Shown one piece after another: positions 60,304-64,000 of a stretch of DNA of 64,000 bases; position 1 is the stretch's first letter, and each line of letters begins with the position of its first letter. The DNA comes from Ohtaekwangia koreensis. Its GTDB lineage: Bacteria > Bacteroidota > Bacteroidia > Cytophagales > Cyclobacteriaceae. Location of the stretch: positions 403,361 through 467,360 of the forward strand of contig NZ_FUZU01000001.1 of the NCBI RefSeq assembly GCF_900167975.1. The letters run 5' to 3'. The notes beneath the pieces were generated by a model. It did not search any database. It was given only the letters and a program-made list of their open reading frames with translations, and was not told the DNA's origin. Both the position numbers and the translations under genes were made by a program.

Positions 60304-60561
60304 ATGAAGATGAAAGGAAGAAAACTATCAGAATTAACAGACCAGGAATTGTTGTTAGAAGCAAAAAAAATGAAATCAACGGCCATAACGAATGCTGTAT
60401 TAATTGGATTTCTGATAGGAATTGTAATCTATAGCATTGCGAAAAGCAGTTTAGGATTTTTTACACTAATCCCTTTATTCTTTGCGTTTAAATTGATTAA
60501 TAATTCAAAGTATAGTAAGAAAGAATTAGAGAATCTTTTAAGTGAGCGAAATTTGAAATGA
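60304..60561 (+). CDS. Small two-TM membrane protein, 85 aa
   Basis: Start chosen at ATG 60304 (MKMKGRKLSELTDQELLLEA), because the codons from 60223 lie within the recurring module. A cytoplasmic helix is followed by two membrane helices (ITNAVLIGFLIGIVIYSIA and LGFFTLIPLFFAFKLI) and the tail YSKKELENLLSERNLK. Similar small proteins are common in Bacteroidota accessory regions; function unknown. Confidence 0.65.
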   Translation: MKMKGRKLSELTDQELLLEAKKMKSTAITNAVLIGFLIGIVIYSIAKSSLGFFTLIPLFFAFKLINNSKYSKKELENLLSERNLK

Positions 60562-60593
60562 AACGACAGCTTTAATTTCTGCAGCGTCAAAGG

Positions 60594-60655
60594 AAGACTC
60601 GAAGCATAGTTGTGGATATGACAGCTATGGTTTCACAATCAATGAGCGAAGAGTA
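60594..60655 (+). repeat. Decayed duplicate of the end of the 59666-60211 gene
   Basis: GACTCGAAGCATAGTTGTGG matches GTGG-ending bases 60013-60034, and TTTCACAATCAATGAGCGAAG matches 60188-60207 with the intervening 150 bp deleted. The following module copy at 60655 also parallels the original order. Confidence 0.6.
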
Positions 60656-60698
60656 GAATGCAACGATGTTCATATACCAGTGTGTCAGTAGCAATTTT
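60655..60698 (+). repeat. Recurring intergenic module copy
   Basis: GAATGCAACGATGTTCATAT then ACCAGTGTGTCAGTAGCAAT, 18 bp before the 60716 start. It is a diverged copy. Confidence 0.5.
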
Positions 60699-60715
60699 TA
60701 CCATCATTATCTTGT

Positions 60716-61084
60716 ATGAATGCAAATGCACGAAGACAAATTAAGGACATCCAATTCAGAGCCGAACACCTGATAAATGGTAGTCCTACAATGGATGATA
60801 TTGAGGAGTTTGACCAATACAATGAAGAGCTCAAGAAATATTTGATCAGTAACTTATTGGACTCTGGATTAATTGAAAGAGTTAAACAAATTCCTAGAGT
60901 ATTGGAAGAGTCCGACAACCAGGTTGTAACCAGAGGAATTCTTTCTGCCTTCTTCGCAATGTTTGCATCGGGACTAGTAACCTATTTTCAAGAAAGGCAT
61001 CGCATTGAAAATTCAAAGGACTCCATTAGAGAGGCTCGAGGAGCATATGCAACTATTGAATTTTTTATTCGAAATTCTGACTAA
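60716..61084 (+). CDS. Hypothetical protein, 122 aa
   Basis: Helical and mostly soluble (ARRQIKDIQFRAEHLINGS, DIEEFDQYNEELKKYLISN). One hydrophobic segment GILSAFFAMFASGLVTYFQE could be a membrane helix near residue 92. No family recognised. It follows a module copy and is followed by a degenerate REP-like hairpin (61098-61122). Function unknown. Confidence 0.55.
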   Translation: MNANARRQIKDIQFRAEHLINGSPTMDDIEEFDQYNEELKKYLISNLLDSGLIERVKQIPRVLEESDNQVVTRGILSAFFAMFASGLVTYFQERHRIENSKDSIREARGAYATIEFFIRNSD

Positions 61085-61180
61085 CAGAAAGCCAGTGCTT
61101 TGTTGGTGTTCCTCGGCCAACAACACTTAGCTGTTAATCAATATCTTTAGATTGCGTACGGTAAGCAACCTATAATTTAT

Positions 61181-61615
61181 ATGAACGTGCAAGGACAAAT
61201 CAAAGAGTATATTGCTAGTCAACCTGAACCAAAACGCAGCGACATGCAAGCGTTGCACCGCATCATTCTGCAAGTAATGCCAGCATGTAAATTATGGTTC
61301 CTGGATGGTAAAGACAGTGAAAGTAAAACTGTTTCTAATCCTAATATAGGATATGGACAATATACCATAAAATATACTGATGGAAAGACCAAGGAGTTTT
61401 ATCAAATTGGTATCAGTGCAAACAAAACCGGAATCTCTGTGTATATACTTGGCCTCGATGATAAGACATACTTAGTCAAAACGTACGGCGAAAAAATAGG
61501 CAAGGCCAGTGTAACCGGATATTGCATTAAATTCAAAACGCTAAAGAACATAAATATTGAAGTGCTTGAGGCGGCAATGCGATATGGGGTTGAGGCGACT
61601 GGCAAAATAAACTAA
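61181..61615 (+). CDS. DUF1801-domain protein, 144 aa
   Basis: The family pattern is seen: IKEYIASQPEPKRSDMQALH, RIILQVMPACKLWFLDGK and GYGQYTIKYTDGKTKEFYQI. DUF1801 proteins (YdhG-like) have an unknown biochemical role and often appear next to stress or transport genes. There is no signal peptide. The upstream 96 bp contain a REP-like hairpin. Confidence 0.8.
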   Translation: MNVQGQIKEYIASQPEPKRSDMQALHRIILQVMPACKLWFLDGKDSESKTVSNPNIGYGQYTIKYTDGKTKEFYQIGISANKTGISVYILGLDDKTYLVKTYGEKIGKASVTGYCIKFKTLKNINIEVLEAAMRYGVEATGKIN

Positions 61616-61733
61616 CCATGGATTACGGAAAACTCCCGAAGAGGTTCCCACAAATCCACAGCGGGCTATAGCCACAACTATAAATGAAATTTTCTAATTT
61701 GCGGACGTCCTAAATATGGGAAGCTTACACCCA

Positions 61734-62361
61734 ATGATGAGATCGGTTTTATTTATACTACTCTTAATTTCTGTTGAAACTTTCGGACAGGACAACACAA
61801 GAAGAACTCCAACTTTAGGACACCAAGTTGACCTGAGTGCCCAAGACGATGCTAAGTATAAAAAGGATAAATTTATAGATGTAGCGCACTACGATATTGT
61901 TGGATACTCATTTGATTCACAACGTGCCTCTTCAGAACTAACATCAGACTCAATTGACTATTCGGCAAAAAATGCTGCTGACTTAAGTTTTAAGACCGCT
62001 TGGGTTGAAGGCGTTCAGGGATATGGCGTTGGTGAATCGCTGACCTTTGGTTTACAAAGCAATCACCCGGCAGTCACTAAAATTGTCGTGGTTAACGGCT
62101 TCGTTAAATCGAAGGAAGAATGGGCAGAATACTCACGCGTTAAGGTGCTTGAGATGTTGGTAAATGGTATACGCTTTGAAAAACTAAATTTAGCCGATAC
62201 AAGACAACTGCAGGAATTCTCCTTATGCCAAAGATTGGATCCGATTTGCGAACGCACCTTTGATAATAGAATTTGAAATACTTGATGTTTACAAAGGCGC
62301 CAGGGGTGAAAAGACAGCGATAACCGAAATATATATTGGAGGGCTAAGCGTTGATAAGTAA
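61734..62361 (+). pseudogene. Exported discoidin-like (NADase-type glycan-binding) protein, frameshifted near the 3' end
   Basis: Signal peptide (MMRSVLFILLLISVETFGQ). The conserved segment reads ASSELTSDSIDYSAKNAADL, SFKTAWVEGVQGYGVGESL and TFGLQSNHPAVTKIVVVNG, typical of the discoidin-like domain seen beside NAD glycohydrolases. The frame stops at 62276. In another frame YAKDWIRFANAPLIIEFEIL, DVYKGARGEKTAITEIYIGG continues to TAA at 62361, completing the domain. A single frameshift near 62215 separates the parts. It is either a recent pseudogene or a sequencing error. Confidence 0.7.
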
Positions 62362-62422
62362 AACCGCCATTGCAGAGACATCAAAGAACAATTCAAAAGT
62401 TGAATATTTAAACTAATGATTT

Positions 62423-62785
62423 ATGAAATTTGTCAAGTTAGTTCCCAATGTGTTTTATATAGATATTCAAGATGCCCTGAAACTGTTTGTCGATTGTCTG
62501 GAGTTTAGTATTAGGCACGATGAATTGAAATCAGATAATCCGTTTTGTGTAATTGAAAAAGATGGGCTGCATATAAATCTTTTTCAAAATAGGAAATTAG
62601 CAAAAGAACATAACCCTGAATTTAGACTTGTAACGAATGATATAGAGGAAGTATATAGAAAGATAAGTTCATCGCATCCAGAGTTTCTGCATCCCAACCT
62701 TAGTAAAATTACGCTTCGCCCATGGGGTGCAAAAGAATTTGCTGTAACGGATAAACAATTAGGTATTGTCATTCAGCAATGGTGA
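62423..62785 (+). CDS. VOC (glyoxalase/bleomycin-resistance fold) family protein, 120 aa
   Basis: The betaalphabetabetabeta repeats of the fold are visible: VFYIDIQDALKLFVDCLEF, CVIEKDGLHINLFQ and FRLVTNDIEEVYRKI, ending EFAVTDKQLGIVIQQW. A metal-binding His in HINLF and a Glu in KEFAV are at plausible positions. The substrate cannot be told. It is followed by a Crp/Fnr regulator gene. Confidence 0.82.
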   Translation: MKFVKLVPNVFYIDIQDALKLFVDCLEFSIRHDELKSDNPFCVIEKDGLHINLFQNRKLAKEHNPEFRLVTNDIEEVYRKISSSHPEFLHPNLSKITLRPWGAKEFAVTDKQLGIVIQQW

Positions 62786-62853
62786 AGTGAAAATACACGA
62801 ATAGAGTAACCGCGAAGAGTTTACTACGGTTTAGTTGATATGAATACGAAAAA

Positions 62854-63432
62854 GTGTCCATGCACGAGCAACTCAAATACCAGATAGAAAAGTTAATACC
62901 ACTAACAGATGATGAGTTCGCTTTCATTCGATCTCATTTTATAGTTAAAAATTTTAAAAAGGGAGAATTCCTTATTCAGCAAGGTGAGGGTGTTGCGTAT
63001 CTGTACTATGTTGTATCAGGACTTTTGAAATTGTTATATAACGATGAGTCAGCAAAAGAACATATAGTCTCCTTCGCTATGGAAGACTGGTGGGAGAGTG
63101 ATTTTCAGGCTTATTATACGCAGACAAAAGCTACCATGTCGCTACAGTGTATTGAAGATACCGATGTGTTGTGCATCTCGCTTGAAGACTATAAGAAGTT
63201 ATGTGAAGGGTCTCAGAAAATTGAGCGTTTCTTCCTTGAAAAATCTATTGCCGGTCATATAGCATCGCAGCAACGCATATTGTCGTTCATTACCTCCAAT
63301 GCTGCAGAACGCTATGAGCAATTGCTGAAGCGTTATCCTCAATTAGTACAGCGTGTGCCTAAATCGTTGCTGGCTTCGTATTTAGGAGTCTCACGTGAAA
63401 CACTTAGCAGACTTTCTTCTTTTTGTAAATAG
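62854..63432 (+). CDS. Crp/Fnr-family transcriptional regulator
   Basis: 192 residues. The cyclic-nucleotide-binding-like domain has IVKNFKKGEFLIQQGEGVAY and YYVVSGLLKLLYND. The C-terminal HTH is reduced to LLASYLGVSRETLSRLSSF, the usual short form in Bacteroidota. No conserved cAMP-contact residues are obvious, so the effector is uncertain. The GTG at 62854 and ATG at 62860 are both possible starts. The RidA gene follows 94 bp downstream. Confidence 0.9.
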   Translation: MSMHEQLKYQIEKLIPLTDDEFAFIRSHFIVKNFKKGEFLIQQGEGVAYLYYVVSGLLKLLYNDESAKEHIVSFAMEDWWESDFQAYYTQTKATMSLQCIEDTDVLCISLEDYKKLCEGSQKIERFFLEKSIAGHIASQQRILSFITSNAAERYEQLLKRYPQLVQRVPKSLLASYLGVSRETLSRLSSFCK

Positions 63433-63525
63433 TGATATTTATCACGCGACTAAAATGTGCATTGTTTTCAGCTTTGCAGTATATATTAATAATTGCAACA
63501 AAATACAAACACAAAAATTAAACAA

Positions 63526-63915
63526 ATGGAAAAGCGAATCATTAATCCCTGGCAATGGCAGGATCAGCGGAGTTATGTGCAAGCCGTTGAAGTAAAGCAA
63601 TCACAAAGTATACTTTATTGCTCCGGACAAGCAGCAGTACATGCTGATGGACAATCAAGCTCAGGAGATATGAGAACACAACTGATCGAGTCTATACAAA
63701 ACCTCGAAAAAGTTATCATTACGGCTGGGTATGAGTTTAAGGATATAGCAAGACTGAATATCTATACAACGTCAGCAGACGAGCTCTTTACCTGCTTCGA
63801 TGTTTTTCAAGATTGGATCGCAAAGCATGGCATTAAACAAGCAAGCACCTTGCTTGAAGTAAAAGGTCTTTTCGAAACACTTAAAGTTGAATTGGAAGCT
63901 ACGGTGATAAGGTGA
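63526..63915 (+). CDS. ridA: RidA/YjgF-family protein (enamine/imine deaminase)
   Basis: 129 residues from the ATG at 63526 (MEKRIINPWQWQDQRSYVQA); the frame is open to 63493 but the longer start adds no conserved residues. The family blocks are ILYCSGQAAVHADGQ, LEKVIITAGYEFKDIARLNI and ASTLLEVKGLFETLKVELEA. The catalytic Arg/Glu region lies near the last block. It deaminates reactive enamine intermediates from PLP enzymes, or acts as a related hydrolase. Probably under control of the neighbouring Crp/Fnr protein. Confidence 0.9.
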   Translation: MEKRIINPWQWQDQRSYVQAVEVKQSQSILYCSGQAAVHADGQSSSGDMRTQLIESIQNLEKVIITAGYEFKDIARLNIYTTSADELFTCFDVFQDWIAKHGIKQASTLLEVKGLFETLKVELEATVIR

Positions 63916-64000
63916 GCTTGGATAAGGAATTTATAGGTAGAGACTTTATTTTTATGTGCTTCTGTTTAGATGATGGATTGGGCTGAAGAATACTACTCTT

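Noticed and set aside
42863..60698. Classical integron with attC sites
   Set aside because: The module lacks clear paired RYYYAAC/GTTRRRY core sites and no IntI-type integrase is present; only the cassette-like arrangement resembles an integron.
63395..63595. 66-residue plus-strand reading frame
   Set aside because: It overlaps the Crp/Fnr gene end and the RidA start in a different frame and spans their promoter region.

Overview
The window reads as chromosome of a Bacteroidota bacterium, most likely from the Cytophagales. The evidence is a SusC/SusD pair with an ECF sigma factor and FecR-type anti-sigma factor, a secreted glycosidase with a C-terminal type IX secretion sorting domain, a Y_Y_Y-type sensor kinase and an exosortase-K-like protein. 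Base composition is moderate to AT-rich. Core-looking genes are full of TATA/ATA strings that are sparser in the accessory blocks.

Layout. 1-3.3 kb: the 3' end of a CusA/CzcA-type RND pump, a TamA/BamA-like barrel and a CHASE3 histidine kinase. 3.4-4.3 kb: a tRNA-Pro with the unusual anticodon AGG, a terminator and a frameshifted serine-recombinase remnant. 4.5-6.5 kb: a PAS histidine kinase with a 6 x 21-residue coiled-coil repeat, coupled to a single-domain response regulator. 6.5-10 kb: an accessory or decaying stretch with hypothetical genes and a gene broken by several frameshifts. 10.2-20.3 kb: an unusual cluster. Two clostripain-like (C11) caspase-fold peptidases without signal peptides each face a small protein of a shared family. 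Around them lie an exported barrel-like protein, a small beta protein, a two-TM protein, a NarL/LuxR response regulator and a Y_Y_Y sensor kinase; two intergenic regions share a palindrome. 20.5-23 kb: OsmC, a SnoaL-like protein and an esterase. 23-34 kb: an arabinan-type polysaccharide utilization locus (two GH43 enzymes, SusD, SusC, FecR, ECF sigma). 34-42.7 kb: housekeeping genes, including HAD phosphatase, P5C dehydrogenase, an operon of CreD with a winged-helix regulator and an exosortase-K homologue that has lost its catalytic Cys and His, an esterase and a RadC-like protein.

42.7-62.4 kb is a mosaic accessory island. It holds a Septu-like ATPase/HNH pair, a coiled-coil TIR protein, a HEPN-like protein, a two-peptide double-glycine bacteriocin locus with C39 ABC exporter and HlyD protein, a REP-associated tyrosine transposase with many truncated copies and hairpins, and many small exported or hypothetical genes. 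Several are broken (HopJ, a discoidin-like protein). Many of these genes sit just after copies of a recurring intergenic module (roughly GCAACGATGTTCTTATA then GCGTTGGCGGTAAT). The window ends with VOC, Crp/Fnr and RidA genes.

The two most novel-looking items are the duplicated C11 peptidase/small-protein cluster under two-component control, and a 108-residue protein in the bacteriocin locus that joins a putative DNA-binding domain to a double-glycine leader and an 18-residue peptide. All calls are from reading the sequence; no database search was run.
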